From the NCBI GenBank assembly GCA_036429605.1, contig JAVFKD010000016.1, positions 496,001-560,000 of the forward strand: a DNA stretch of 64,000 bases. The letters run 5' to 3'. Source of the stretch: Cladobotryum mycophilum (lineage: Eukaryota; Ascomycota; Sordariomycetes; Hypocreales; Hypocreaceae). Made by a program: the position numbers and the translations under genes. Below the pieces are notes generated by a model. It worked only from the letters and a program-made list of their open reading frames with translations. It was not told where the DNA came from and did no database searches. The first letter of the stretch is position 1. Every line of letters begins with the position of its first letter. Shown in pieces: positions 48,411 through 58,665 of the stretch.

Positions 48411-50188
48411 CTATGACCTCTCCGCAGTCTCCGTCATCATGTCCCTTTTTTAATGATTGCATTTTGACGTGTAACAGTTTGTAACGACCAACAGGAGAAA
48501 GGGAAAAAAAATCATTGACAGAATGGCCCGCTTTTGGGTATCAGCTTTATTTTATTGTATGATCCACAGGGCTGAGGAAGGCTGATGGGGGGTGATGTAC
48601 TGTAGATTTGAGGCTATTGTTCCCTGGACGAGGTTTTGTTGCTTGAATAGATGAATCTGGTAGATCATGTTCATTGACCATGTTCCAGTCTATGCGTTTT
48701 TTTTCTTCTCTTTCCTTCTCTCTTTCACTCTCTCTCTCTCTCTTCTTTCAAGGATTTGGTATCGAGTACATACATCCGTGTGACTGAGACGAGATGGGAT
48801 ATTTTTCTTGATTCATTGATTGATTGATAGTGACAATAGATCCGTCAGTCTGGATCAACTGAACCGAACTGAACTGGGCTAACACCACCACGGTTCTTGC
48901 TCCGCACTCTCATTTTAACACAAACACTATGAATGAATGAAAAAAAAGCCCAACTTATATTTATTTCACCATCAAAGATCCACCAACCCTGTTCTTTTTT
49001 ATCTCTCTTTCAATCTAGAACTTGTTGTGTCTCTCTTCCGCTGTGCTACAAGTAACAAACAAGGTACTCTTTTGTTTCTCCTTCGACTGATGTACACCCG
49101 ATATAGCCGCCTCGGCAATGTACAAAACAAGGATAACTCGAATATACCCCCAGGCAAATAGGTAGGATAGGTAGGTGTAGGTACCTTGAAAAACCGTTTG
49201 CTCTTTTCATGCAAGCAGAACCCACCGCATATCGAGATAGATCCTCTCCCCCCTTCTTCCTCTTCCCCTTCCTCCCCCCGCGTTGCTCCTCCCATTGTTG
49301 CCTTGGCAGGATTTTAAGAAGAGGGCCTGGAATCTGATGCCGGAGTGTGTTTCTATGCTTGGGTATTTTTCCACCCCCACCTGAACTTGTTTCACGAAGC
49401 GGCAGAGGTACAAGTATGTAAGATGCAAAAGAGAGAGTCCACAGATGTGTCTCATGCGGCAGAACGCCCACCTCTCTTTTTTATTTTTATTTTTTATTTA
49501 TTTATTTTGATAACTGTCCAAACAAAAGTAGATGTTTCTTACATTCCCTACGTATACATGGATGAGTCAATGAGATAAAAGCAAGGTAGATGAACAAAAA
49601 CTGGGGGCTGTTGTATGAACTCCAAAACGTTATTCGGTCCCGAACGCACCGAGTCGTTATACCGCACGTACAATACGGTATGTAAACCGTGGACCAGGGG
49701 AGGGGGAGGCAAGGCTGCCCAATAACAAATACTTGCATCATGCAAAGCGGGTAGGCATAGGGATTGCAAAAAAAGACGTTGACATTAAAAACAGATTTTC
49801 GGCATGGCCGTAATGAATTCCAAATCTGACGTTGGAATGCCCCGTTTTTTATTTTTGAAAAGGAAGGGAAGAGAACATTATGCTTGTTTGCTTTGAATAG
49901 GAATACAGGGATTGAGAGGGGGGAGGAAGGGGATCGATCGAGATGTGCCCTTTGACCGTTTTGGCGCATATTGCTGTTTTGATGGGTGCCGTAATTGTTC
50001 TGTTTCCTGCTTGTTGGCCCTAATTCCTATGCTACCTAAGAGAATTAAATCAAACTGAAAGAGACAAAAAGAGAGAGAAGAAGAAGAAAAAAAGATCATA
50101 GTATTATTATTCTTTATTTGAGTTTGTCACGGGGCAGGCAATTTCACAGTGACAATCGGATGCTACGAGCTGTTGGTTGTGTTGTTGT

Positions 50189-51189
50189 TCAAACGGTCAG
50201 GCCTCCCTCCTCGTCCTCCGTTTTCGCTAACCTTCTCCTTTTTGGCCCCAATCGCTGCTGCACGGTCGAACCAACAGCGTTTTGATGCCCGACCACCACT
50301 GCGGCCATTTTTACTTTGCCTTTGCTGCTGCTGTCAAGCGCCGCTGCGCCGCCGCCGTCGCCGCCGCCCCCACGACGACGAGCACCACCTGGCTCCTCTT
50401 GTTGCTGCCCATCGTCATCTGCCGCCGGCTCCGTAAACACCAAATGCCCCCGCCGACCAAGCACCTCTCGGGCTGCCTCTTCCAGTAATATCCCAAACGC
50501 CAAGAGGGCCGTCTCGTCCATGCTGCACTCGTCCACGTTGCGCCTCCGCCTGACTGCGACGCCTCCTCCTCCTCCTACCCTGGGAAGTCTCTGTTGGGCA
50601 TCCCGGTTGAGCGCGCCGTAGAATTGGCTGGAATACGAGTGTACGGCCTGCAGCAGCTCACTCTCGGGGAGGACGAGTCCGGCCCCAGCAGCAGCAGTAG
50701 TAGTAGCGCTGGGGTAGGACAGGAGCAGGTCCCGCTCGTGGGCGCGGTAAATATCGTGCTCCTCGTAGCGCTCCGGGGCGTCCTTGCGACGGAACAAGAC
50801 GTCCTCTGGGGCGAGCTTGACATGGTGGTGATCTCTTCCTCCTCCTCTGGTAGATGAGAAGGAAGAAGGCCTCTGTTGGCTCACCCCTGTTGGTAGTTGA
50901 TTGTGCTCTAGGTCTTCATCTCGGAGAACCTTATCATAAGTGACTCTTCCTTGCATACAGTTAGACTCACGTGATGGAACCAAAAAGAAAAAAAGATGGA
51001 GAACTGGTAGATTGAGAGAGAAAATTTCAATTTTAAAAAAGCTTAGGTACCTGCTACGGCGTCGTAGACGGTTGCCAGGACGCGTTGGCCTCGTCGAGGA
51101 GGGTAGGTTTCTGATTGACGTGGTAACTGCTCATAATCCGTGTCGCTAACTTCCGTAATATGAGCGTTGTCGTCTGACGAAGAGTCCAT
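50189..51189 (-). CDS. Conserved-looking fungal protein of unknown function
   Basis: I do not recognise a named family. Exons 51189-51051 and 50949-50189 (minus) give 299 aa, starting MDSSSDDNAHITEVSDTDYE. The intron has a GTACCT donor and GCAAG acceptor and joins VYDAVAG to RVTYDKVL in frame. Two blocks look constrained. The first is LAPEDVLFRRKDAPERYEEHDIY followed by ESELLQAVHSYSSQFYGAL. The second is SMDETALLAFGILLEEAAREVLG followed by RRGHLVFTE. The tail has a basic, NLS-like segment (GPKRRRLAK) and low-complexity Gly/Ala runs, so a nuclear location is plausible. It is transcribed divergently from the CSA-like gene, with 473 bp between the two start codons. No catalytic motif is seen. 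Confidence 0.75.
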
Positions 51190-51662
51190 GATTTTTCGTT
51201 TGATTGCTTGATGTCCAGTAGCGGAATTTTCTTTCTTGGTGAAAAATGTTGGTCTCAGGGATCAGAAATCAATGCAAGAGGGCGGTGTATACACAAAGTT
51301 CTAACATATAGCATGATGTGGGAAGATGATCAAGATCAAGATTCAAGACTTTTTATGATATATCTTCAAGTCGTTGAGTGAAGTTTGTTTCAAAGGTTTC
51401 AACAAGCTTCCTTGAGGGAACGTGCAGTAATGTGGGGTGCATTAGCTCATTGGAACTGTTCCTTTTTTTTTTTTTTTTTTTTCAGCCTCGTCTTTTGCCC
51501 GTCAAAGCCACCTTCAAGTGACATCACAGGCCTGGTATCAAACGGGGTTCTTCTCACCACATGACTATTTTACCATCATTGTTCCCAACGTTGCTAATTC
51601 TAGCCCCCCCCAAATACAGTAAAATACAATAACCGAGGCATCCGAATCTATTTTTCAGATGA
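51190..51662. promoter_or_regulatory. Bidirectional promoter with a T20 tract
   Basis: This short region separates the start codons of two divergent genes. It contains a T20 tract (51463-51482). Poly(dA:dT) tracts of this length commonly keep promoters nucleosome-free in fungi. Confidence 0.6.
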
Positions 51663-53145
51663 ATGCAGGCTCGCCTCTTTGCTCGAGAATCGGGTGACCT
51701 CCGCCCCCGCGACTTCTCCCAGGCCACCACAGCCGAACTTCTGCGCTCCTTTGCGCCGGCGCCGCAGCACCGCTACAATGGCGAGACGACAAATACACAG
51801 AATACGGCGTTTGGTGGTAGTGGTGGTGGTGTAGATGAACGACCTCATAATCTTCGCGCTCACGGGGCTGGCGTGAGCAGTCTTGCCATCGAAAAGTTCG
51901 ACGGTCGTATACTCGTCTCTGGGGGGCCGATGGCTCCATCAAGCTCTGGGACCTGGACGGCTGCCCGAATCCGAACCAGGTTCATACGTTTAGGCCGGTG
52001 AGCACGATTGCCAGATCTACGGGTGGGCCAAGGAGCGGGGGACACAGTCACGGCATCACGCACCTGGCCTTCTATCCGTTTGATCCCGACGCTTTCCTCT
52101 CCAGCTCCTACGACAAGACGCTGAAGCTATGGGCCACGGGGAGGTCCTCTCTCTCTGCCGAGTTCGACCTTAATGCAACCATATACTCCCACTCGACCAG
52201 CTCCATAGCAGGCCACCTCCTCGTCGCCTGCGCAACCCAGCACTCCACCGTCCGCCTCGTCGACCTCAAGTCCGGCTCCGCGGTCCAGGCCCTCGTCGCC
52301 CACGGCGGGCCCGTCCTCTGCGCATCATGGAGCCCGCGACACGAGCACATCCTGGTCAGCGGTCATGCAGACGGCAAGGCCCGCATATGGGACATTCGCC
52401 GCGCGGGGTGTCGTCGCTCAGCTCGACCAGGAGGACTCGCTGGGCGTGGTCCACAGGTTCAAGCACGCCGTTGCATCGGGCGGCGACGTGGACGGGTCCA
52501 GCACGCCTCGCTTTCGCAGCTCTGCGCAGGCGCACGACGAGGCGGTGAATGGCCTGCAGTGGACGGACGACGGTAGGTATATCGTATCAGCCGGGCTGGA
52601 TCGTCGGATCAGGGTCTGGGATGCGGATAATGGAGCAAACACCCTGGCCAGCTTCGGCCCCGTCGTGCAGAACCAGCACGCCAAGACTGCGAATTTCCTC
52701 TTGTCACCCTCGGGTCTGTCTGCAGGTCGTCGCCAAGTACTGATTTGGCCAAACGACCAAGAGATTCTCGTCTTGGATCTGCACGAGGGCACCGTCATCA
52801 CCCGACTCAAAAGCCCAGGCGGTAGCAGCAGCAGTAGCTCTGCCAATCCCCTAGGCCCACGGGGGAGTGAGATGGGTAGGAACCGTATCACAAGCATTGC
52901 ATGGCGTGGAATGGGGGTGGTACTGGGTAGATCGGACCGGTGATGGGGGTGGTAGCTCTGTGGGTGCAATATACAGTGCTCATTTGGATGGGCAGATACG
53001 TGCCTGGATGCCTCAGTTGCCCGGGCCGGAGGACGTGGACGAGGATGACGAGCTCAATGGGGACGAGGAAGTGAAGAAGAGGAAGAGAAAGGCTGTTGAT
53101 GATGCGTATAGAAGCTTGATGGGAAAGCAAATTACTTTTACGTAA
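51663..53145 (+). CDS. ERCC8/CSA (Rad28)-like WD40 protein, with three frame breaks
   Basis: Homologue of Cockayne syndrome A/Rad28, the WD40 substrate receptor of a DDB1-CUL4-type ubiquitin ligase in transcription-coupled repair. With frame breaks repaired, it is a single-exon gene of about 493 aa. The N-terminus (MQARLFARESGDLRPRDF, LRSFAPAPQHRYNG) and repeats AHGAGVSSLAIEKFDGRILVSGG / ADGSIKLWDLDG, SSYDKTLKLWATG, SGHADGKARIWDIRRAG / QLDQEDSLGVV and SAGLDRRIRVWDADNG define the family. The frame breaks at G6 51921-51926 (one base short), near G4 52405-52408 (one extra) and near G5 52913-52917 (one extra). Otherwise the protein-level sequence is well preserved, with no premature stop inside any segment, so base-call error in G runs is more likely than a dead gene. 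It converges with atg5. Confidence 0.85.
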
Positions 53146-53354
53146 ACTGTTCACTTGAACTGCAAGATATCATACGTCGGTTAGACCTTGTACGTCAGTT
53201 GGACATCAGATATCAAACACTCTCACTAGTGAAGAGGATAAGAAAACGTAATGAATAGTTACAATGTTACAACTTTCCCTCTCCCTCTTCCCCTCTTTCT
53301 AAACGCCATTCTTCTCTATGCCTGTTCAATGCAACCCAAGTACAAAGTGTTTAT

Positions 53355-54297
53355 CTACACCACAACCACAAAACACAACCACCCATCCGGGTACGCAGCC
53401 TCCTTCATCAGGTCCCCCACCGGCGCATCAAATGGGGCAGGGGCGCCATGCAGCAGCACATTGGCCAGCACGGGGTCACGACTGCTGGGGAACAGCACCG
53501 GCATCAGGTCCCTGAGGGCCTGGCCCAGCAGCTTCGGCTTTCGGTCCGGCGAGGTGGCGGGGACGAGGGACTGGACGACCTTGAAGGATCCTGCGGCTTC
53601 TGATACGGTGGTGAGCGAGGTGGCATCCCCTCCACCGCCGCCGCTGGCTGGTGTGGAGGAGGAGGGGATGTAGATGCGTATGGGGACATGCTTGAGAACG
53701 GTGGGGGCGTTGAGAAGGCGTGTGTGGATGCGGTTGTAGGTTGCGTAGTCGTTGTCTATGACGGCGTTCCAGAGCTGCGTGGTGTGGTCCTTTGACATTT
53801 TCATAATCTGGTTGGCATTCCCATTACGCATAAAGTCGGCCTTTTTTTCGTTTCATTTTTGTCATACAATCAGTTACACGAAGCTCTCTTTTTTTGGTTT
53901 TGTTTTGTTTGCACCCCCCCCACCCCCCTCCCTCCACCGTCTTTTGCTATGGATGTTTTTTTATTCCTCTTACCTCTTTAACGCTGTTGAGAAAAGTATC
54001 CGCAATATCCCACGACACGCCATCGTTGACGACCAGCCGCCACGGCAGGCTGGGCCGATACAGGTCCACCAGCAGGCCGGCGGCCAGGTTCCTGAGCTGC
54101 ACGTCCTCAAAGTGGAAGCTGCTGCAGGGAGCGCCGAAGAAGGCGGACAGGCGCGGGAGCAGCAGCGAGAGGTAGCCGAAGCGCGCGACGGTGGTGATGA
54201 AGGGCGTGGTGGGCGAGGAGGGGTGTGTGATGTGCAGGGGGATGTGGGAGGCCCAGAGGGTCTGGGATAGCGAGGAGGAGGTTGTTGTTGTTGACAT
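53355..54297 (-). CDS. atg5: Autophagy protein Atg5
   Basis: Core autophagy protein; Atg12 is conjugated to it and, with Atg16, the conjugate acts as an E3-like factor for Atg8 lipidation at the phagophore. Exons 54297-53974 and 53840-53355 (minus) give 269 aa. The N-terminal ubiquitin-like domain begins MSTTTTSSSLSQTLWASHIPLHI, then FGYLSLLLPRLSAFF. The helical part spans the intron: DTFLNSVKE joined to ADFMRNGNANQIM, then DHTTQLWNAVIDNDYATYNRI. The C-terminal ubiquitin-like domain includes HVPIRIYIP, LGQALRDLMPVLFPS, LANVLLHGAPAPFDAPV and AAYPDGWLCFVVVV. The family's C-terminal signature is intact. The linker STPASGGGGGDAT is low-complexity. The gene ends 209 bp from the convergent CSA-like gene. 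I have not assigned the Atg12-acceptor lysine. Confidence 0.96.
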
Positions 54298-55677
54298 TAT
54301 AGCGGGGACGGAGACATGGCGGTACAAAACAAAATGAAATGAAATTAACAAAAAAACAAGGAAAAGAGAGAGAAGAGGACAAGTTTGGTTTGCTGTGTTG
54401 TTGTTTGTTGTTTCGGTAAAAAGGTTGGAGAAGGGCAATCTATGCAAGTCGTCGTCGTACTGCCAATAGTAAGAGGTCAAGTCAGCCTTGAAAGGTGGGT
54501 TAGTGGTAGTTGCCTAGTGGGGTTGACTTCTTCTGGTGGGGGTCGGTTGGAAACGGGGGCTGCATGTGCCTGTTGATGATGTACCTCAAGTACTAATGTA
54601 TGTATCATGTACCTGCTACTCCGAACCTCCAGTCTCAGCCTCCAGCTTCTTGGTGGTGGAGCTTCCGTAGAGCCTCCCCCCTCTTAGGGCCTTAGTAATA
54701 CTTCACCAACTCAAAACTCCTCTTTTTGCTTTCCTTGCTGTGCTGCCTCAACAACATTCCATCACATCACATCACCTTTCACTTCCAAGGTTCCCCTCCC
54801 CTCCCTTCTCATCACTTCGCATCCACGAAACGCGACAAGCAATTCATACAGATTCCAGAAAAGGGCCACCAACCAGCTCTCCGCATCTCCACCTTTCTTG
54901 GATATTATATTACTCATAATCTCGACAGCCTCAATATCAACTCGCTCCACCGCTGCCAAAACTATCCAGTCAGAGGGGGAAAGACAGGTCAGCAGGCAGA
55001 TGTTGTGTAACGACTTTGCAGCGGCAACTTTGACAGCCGAGAGCAGTTTATTAAACGCTACTGCAGTTACCAGAAAAATGACAAAACATTTCATTTCTCC
55101 TCTCGTCTCCAAATCTGGTTTCCTCCGGCGGCGGCGGCGGCGAAACTACACACTTTGATGCAGGCAATCTGCAACACGAATGAAGTCGTCACATCATCCT
55201 GGCTACTCAGCCTAGAGTCATCTCCACAACTGCATGTTGCGCAAACATTCAATCTTCACAATCTTGCATATGCTAATGTAAATCATTTGCCAATTTGAGA
55301 TAGCTGACAACCAATTCAATGCGTATTAACCCAATTTTAGGAAATTCGTAATGTTACAGCTCATAAAGTACAGACTGATTTGTCCTCGAATCGTATCCTC
55401 CCCGTCCCATCCCATCCCATCCCGTCTTTACCCCCCTGCTCAAAGTACCTCAAACTTACAGCCCACGGTGCTGTTCCTGATGAGAGACACTGTGTCTTCG
55501 CTCTCGGTCGTGCTTAGCATCGTTGTGCTCTATCGTCGGCTCACCAATATGCTTCCTCAAAACCGAAGGGGGAACCTGTGCAGCATCCGTGGGATCCCTG
55601 GCCGTTGTTGTTCTACCCTCCCTGCGAGCTGTGTTAATGCACGAGGTTGTTTTCATCACATTTGGGGGCCCACCCAC
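54298..55677. other. Intergenic between atg5 and the dehydrin gene
   Basis: About 1.4 kb. Open frames occur on both strands at 54726-55158 (one with a GGC-type Arg run near 55126-55140), but I recognise no domain and could not choose a strand. CCCATCCCATCCCATCC-like repeats occur near 55400-55425. Confidence 0.45.
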
Positions 55678-57117
55678 TCACGACTGATTGAAGGTCTTGT
55701 CTCCTCCGTACGTCTTGCTACCGTCAAGGTCGCTATCGACGCGGGGATCTACCTTGTTCAACATGTCTGACTTGTGAGGGCCAGCAGTGTTGGGAGCTGG
55801 ACCGGAAGCACCGCCTGCACCACCGGCAGTTGAACCTGAGAAGCCAGTGGTACCAGCGCCATGGGTGCCTGTGCCGTGGGTACCAGTGCCATGAGTTCCA
55901 GTACCTGAGTGTACACCCATGTTGCGGCTGTTATCACGGTCAGAGTCGACGCGAGGGTCGGCTGCATTGGCGACACGGCTGCTGTGGGGTCCGTAAGTAC
56001 CCTCGGGTGCACCAGAACTACCATAGGTACCAGTATTATGAGTGCCAGTACCATGAGTTCCAGTACCTTGAACGCCAGCGCCTTGATTACCGGCACCATG
56101 AGTGCTAGTGCCGAAAGTTCCAGCACCATGGGTGCCAGTGCCGTGAGTACCGGTACCGGAGTGCACGCCCATGTTGCGGCTGTTATCACGGTCGGAGTCG
56201 ACACGTGGGTCAGCGGCATTGGCGACACGGCTGCTGTGGGGACCGAATGTACCCTCCGGAGCGCCGCCCGAAGTACGGGTGTTGCCGCTGTTGAAGAAAG
56301 CACCTCCGGTGTTTCCGGCGCCAGTGTTTGAGCCTGAGAAGCCGGTAGTACCTCCGACACCAGTGGTGCCACCGGGCATGTTGTGGCTTCGGTCACGGTC
56401 AGAGTCGACAAGCGGGTCGGCAGCATTGGCGATACGGGAGCTGTGAGGCCCGTAAGTGCCCTCGGGAGCGCCAGAAGTGTTGTGAGTTCCAGTGGCACCG
56501 CCTGAGAAGCCTGTAGTGCCAGTACTGTGAGTACCAGTACCATGAGTACCAGTGCCATAGTTGCCAGTGCCCAAGTGCAAGCCCGCATTGCGGCTGTTGT
56601 CACGGTCAGAGTCGACTAGGGGATCCATCTTGTTAGCCAGGTTGGAGCTGTGAGGGCCAGCAGTTCCGCTGGTGCGGCCTTGCGAGTTGAAACCGGTAGT
56701 GCCTGTGCCGGTGGTAGCAGTGCCGCTGGGGTTCATGCCCATGTTCTTGCTGTAGTCGCGATCAGAGTCGACCCTAGGGTCCATCTTGTTGGCTAGATTT
56801 GAGCTGTGAGGCCCATCTGTCTTTGTGGTTGGGCCACCTGTGCGGTTTGCAGACTGGTTGTGAGTGCCTGTGCCGTGGGTGCCTGCGCCATGGGTTCCTG
56901 TGCCAGCGGTGCCAGCGCCGCCATAAGAGTAGTTGTCGGTTGAAGTGTATGAGCCATCGTGGCCTGACAAGTTCTCGCGGTGATCACGGTCTGAGTCGAT
57001 GCGAGGATCAGCGACATTGGCAGCCTTTGTGCTGTGAGGTCCGTGAGTGCCCTCTGGTTCCGAGGACTTGTTGTCTGAATGGAGGATATCCTTGACTTTG
57101 TTGACGATTGAAGACAT
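55678..57117 (-). CDS. Dehydrin-like protein with seven DPR-motif repeats
   Basis: Hydrophilic, probably disordered stress protein of the fungal DPR-motif dehydrin-like group (Aspergillus DprA/B/C type), associated with osmotic, oxidative, desiccation or heat tolerance. One uninterrupted 479-aa frame begins MSSIVNKVKDILHSDNK. Seven copies of a unit occur, consensus GPHSS-x3-AN-x2-DPRVDSDRD followed by NSRNMG. Copies 5 and 6 are nearly identical; copies 3 and 4 read DPLVDSDRD; copy 7 is degenerate (DPRVDSDLDGSKTYG). Linkers are GTGTHGTGTHG-type Gly/Thr/His repeats and EGTYGPHS. There is no hydrophobic core or membrane segment. The promoter is typical of a strongly induced gene: TATAAA at 57284-57289 (minus) and a CAACA-rich leader. 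Unequal exchange among the repeats is likely to vary the copy number. Confidence 0.9.
   Translation of the reverse strand: MSSIVNKVKDILHSDNKSSEPEGTHGPHSTKAANVADPRIDSDRDHRENLSGHDGSYTSTDNYSYGGAGTAGTGTHGAGTHGTGTHNQSANRTGGPTTKTDGPHSSNLANKMDPRVDSDRDYSKNMGMNPSGTATTGTGTTGFNSQGRTSGTAGPHSSNLANKMDPLVDSDRDNSRNAGLHLGTGNYGTGTHGTGTHSTGTTGFSGGATGTHNTSGAPEGTYGPHSSRIANAADPLVDSDRDRSHNMPGGTTGVGGTTGFSGSNTGAGNTGGAFFNSGNTRTSGGAPEGTFGPHSSRVANAADPRVDSDRDNSRNMGVHSGTGTHGTGTHGAGTFGTSTHGAGNQGAGVQGTGTHGTGTHNTGTYGSSGAPEGTYGPHSSRVANAADPRVDSDRDNSRNMGVHSGTGTHGTGTHGTGTHGAGTTGFSGSTAGGAGGASGPAPNTAGPHKSDMLNKVDPRVDSDLDGSKTYGGDKTFNQS
55700..57080 (-). repeat. Seven-unit internal repeat array of the dehydrin gene
   Basis: Coding repeats of the DPR unit separated by Gly/Thr/His linkers of variable length. 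DNA identity between the units at about 55900-56000 and 56150-56245 is visibly high (shared CATGTTGCGGCTGTTATCAC), indicating recent duplication or gene conversion. Confidence 0.85.
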
Positions 57118-57289
57118 GTTGACTGATGTTGACTATTGATATGATGATTCAAGATGTTGATTATTGTTGATGAATGATTGTTTATTACTGATTGTTGGTT
57201 GTTGGTTGTTAACTGTTGATTGTTGATTGTGTTGCTGAGTGTAAGAATGATTCGGTTGTTCTTCTCCGGAAGGGACTCGAGGCTTTATA
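57118..57289 (-). promoter_or_regulatory. Core promoter and CAACA-rich leader of the dehydrin gene
   Basis: TATAAA at 57284-57289 on the minus strand is followed by a leader dominated by CAACA/CAATC words up to the ATG, which is characteristic of abundant fungal stress transcripts. Confidence 0.65.
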
Positions 57290-58665
57290 GATAATTGTTA
57301 AAGATGGATCTGGGATGAGTTGAGGAGTTGAGCTGGGTATGATGACATGGGCTCCCTCTCTCACGCGCAAACCAGGAACACAAGCTAGTGCCTACCCAAT
57401 GATGATCATCTTTCCTTCGTCATTATCACGATTGAAACTTTGGACAAGTTCTTACGGTTCATGCCTGCCCAGCAAGTTTTCCCATGGAATATGCGTTACT
57501 ATTGCGCTTTCTGTGCATATTGCGCTGCCTCTAGAACGTACTATGCGAGCCTAGGGCGTCATGTCTGGAGAATGGTGACGTTTGTCCATGTCCAATAACG
57601 AACTAGCCTCATCGGGACTTTTGTTCTCTACTCATGCCTTGGAACGAAAAGAAAAAGTTGGAGAAGGAAATTGAAGCTTTTCTGTTGTTGGAGCTTCCTA
57701 GTTTTGCTAGTTTTGACCAGGTTACGTTGTTTAGGGGTAGTAATCTGCTGTGAAGCTGAATGAAGTGTGTTGATGACGCAACGGTTTCTGGACGTTGTGC
57801 TTTGGTGGGGCCACCCTATTCATTATGGCTTGTGGGTGGCAACGCATATCATACTTGCATCATCGGTTTCAATCGTGGCTGGTGAAAACGGTTTTTGGAT
57901 GGCATATGTGGCTTGAAGACAGATTGGATCATCTTTTTATTTTTTTATTTTTTTACATGGAAAATGGAAATTGTGGGGAGAAAGGATATTGTTCATGGAG
58001 AGGAAGGATGACGGAGGATCGACAGGGTTGGGTCGTAAAGGAGTGCCCCCGGGCTTGACGCCATATACGAGGCGGGGATCTCGATTGGGGAAGAAGCTCT
58101 AGCTGGGAAGAAATGGAGTTGATTTGACGGTACCTTCTGATGGCTTTGGAATGAGAGGTGAAAAAAGGTATGGCTACGAGATGGTTTTGTAGCTTTATGG
58201 GACGAGTTGTATTGAGAACTTGGAGGCTTGGTATCTGGAATGTCATGGGTCATGGCAAGCTTTGGTTGAGGTTCTCGATGCGGACATCACGTACCATGGC
58301 TTCACATTGAGTCACAGTTTTGAAGCATAATTTATGGGCATCTATCTATGGAATGTGAATACGGCAAATGGTATCTCATGATCATTTGAGGTATAATTTG
58401 TGGACAGATATGAAAGGTGAATACGACAAATGGAATGTCCTGATCATTATGATAGCTAAGCTGGGTATTATACTATTTGATCGTTGGGAAACATGATCGT
58501 GAAGCAAGTTGAACACACAAAAGAGACTCTTGACGTTGCTTCCCCTTTTCCCCTTCAACTACCATCATCCACCTTGATTCCTTCCGTCTCATATTGTAAC
58601 TAGATTCGTGTATCTTTTAACAGTTAAACCGATTGTATTGAGTGTTGCTTCCTTTATAAAGCATC
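57290..58665. other. Intergenic upstream of the dehydrin gene
   Basis: Probably upstream control region of the dehydrin gene and 3' flank of the MARVEL-like gene. Imperfect direct repeats occur near 58330-58450 (TATGGAATGTGAATACGG versus TATGAAAGGTGAATACGA, and TGATCATT words). No gene is supported. Confidence 0.5.

Larger units (their letters stand above)
35430..50188. other. 14.8 kb gene-free interval upstream of the transcription factor
   Basis: No protein gene with a recognisable domain is found on either strand. Open frames such as 38516-39025 and 47143-47646 look like chance. The interval is rich in microsatellites and in AGGTAC/TACCTA and GTAC words. It contains ten exact TACTTGTA/TACAAGTA octamers (36836, 37198, 37906, 37996, 39356, 41033, 42039, 46220, 49047, 49409) and two exact TACTCCGTA/TACGGAGTA words (37305, 40768), plus near-matches. 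It could be a large regulatory region for the Zn2Cys6 gene, which reads away from it to the left, a long 5' UTR with introns, or a site of noncoding transcripts. No tRNA, rRNA or transposon ends were recognised. Confidence 0.5.

Noticed and set aside
54726..55158. Overlapping open frames on both strands between atg5 and the dehydrin gene, considered as a histone-fold-like small protein
   Set aside because: I could not find a consistent start, splice pattern or family signature on either strand; insufficient support to annotate.
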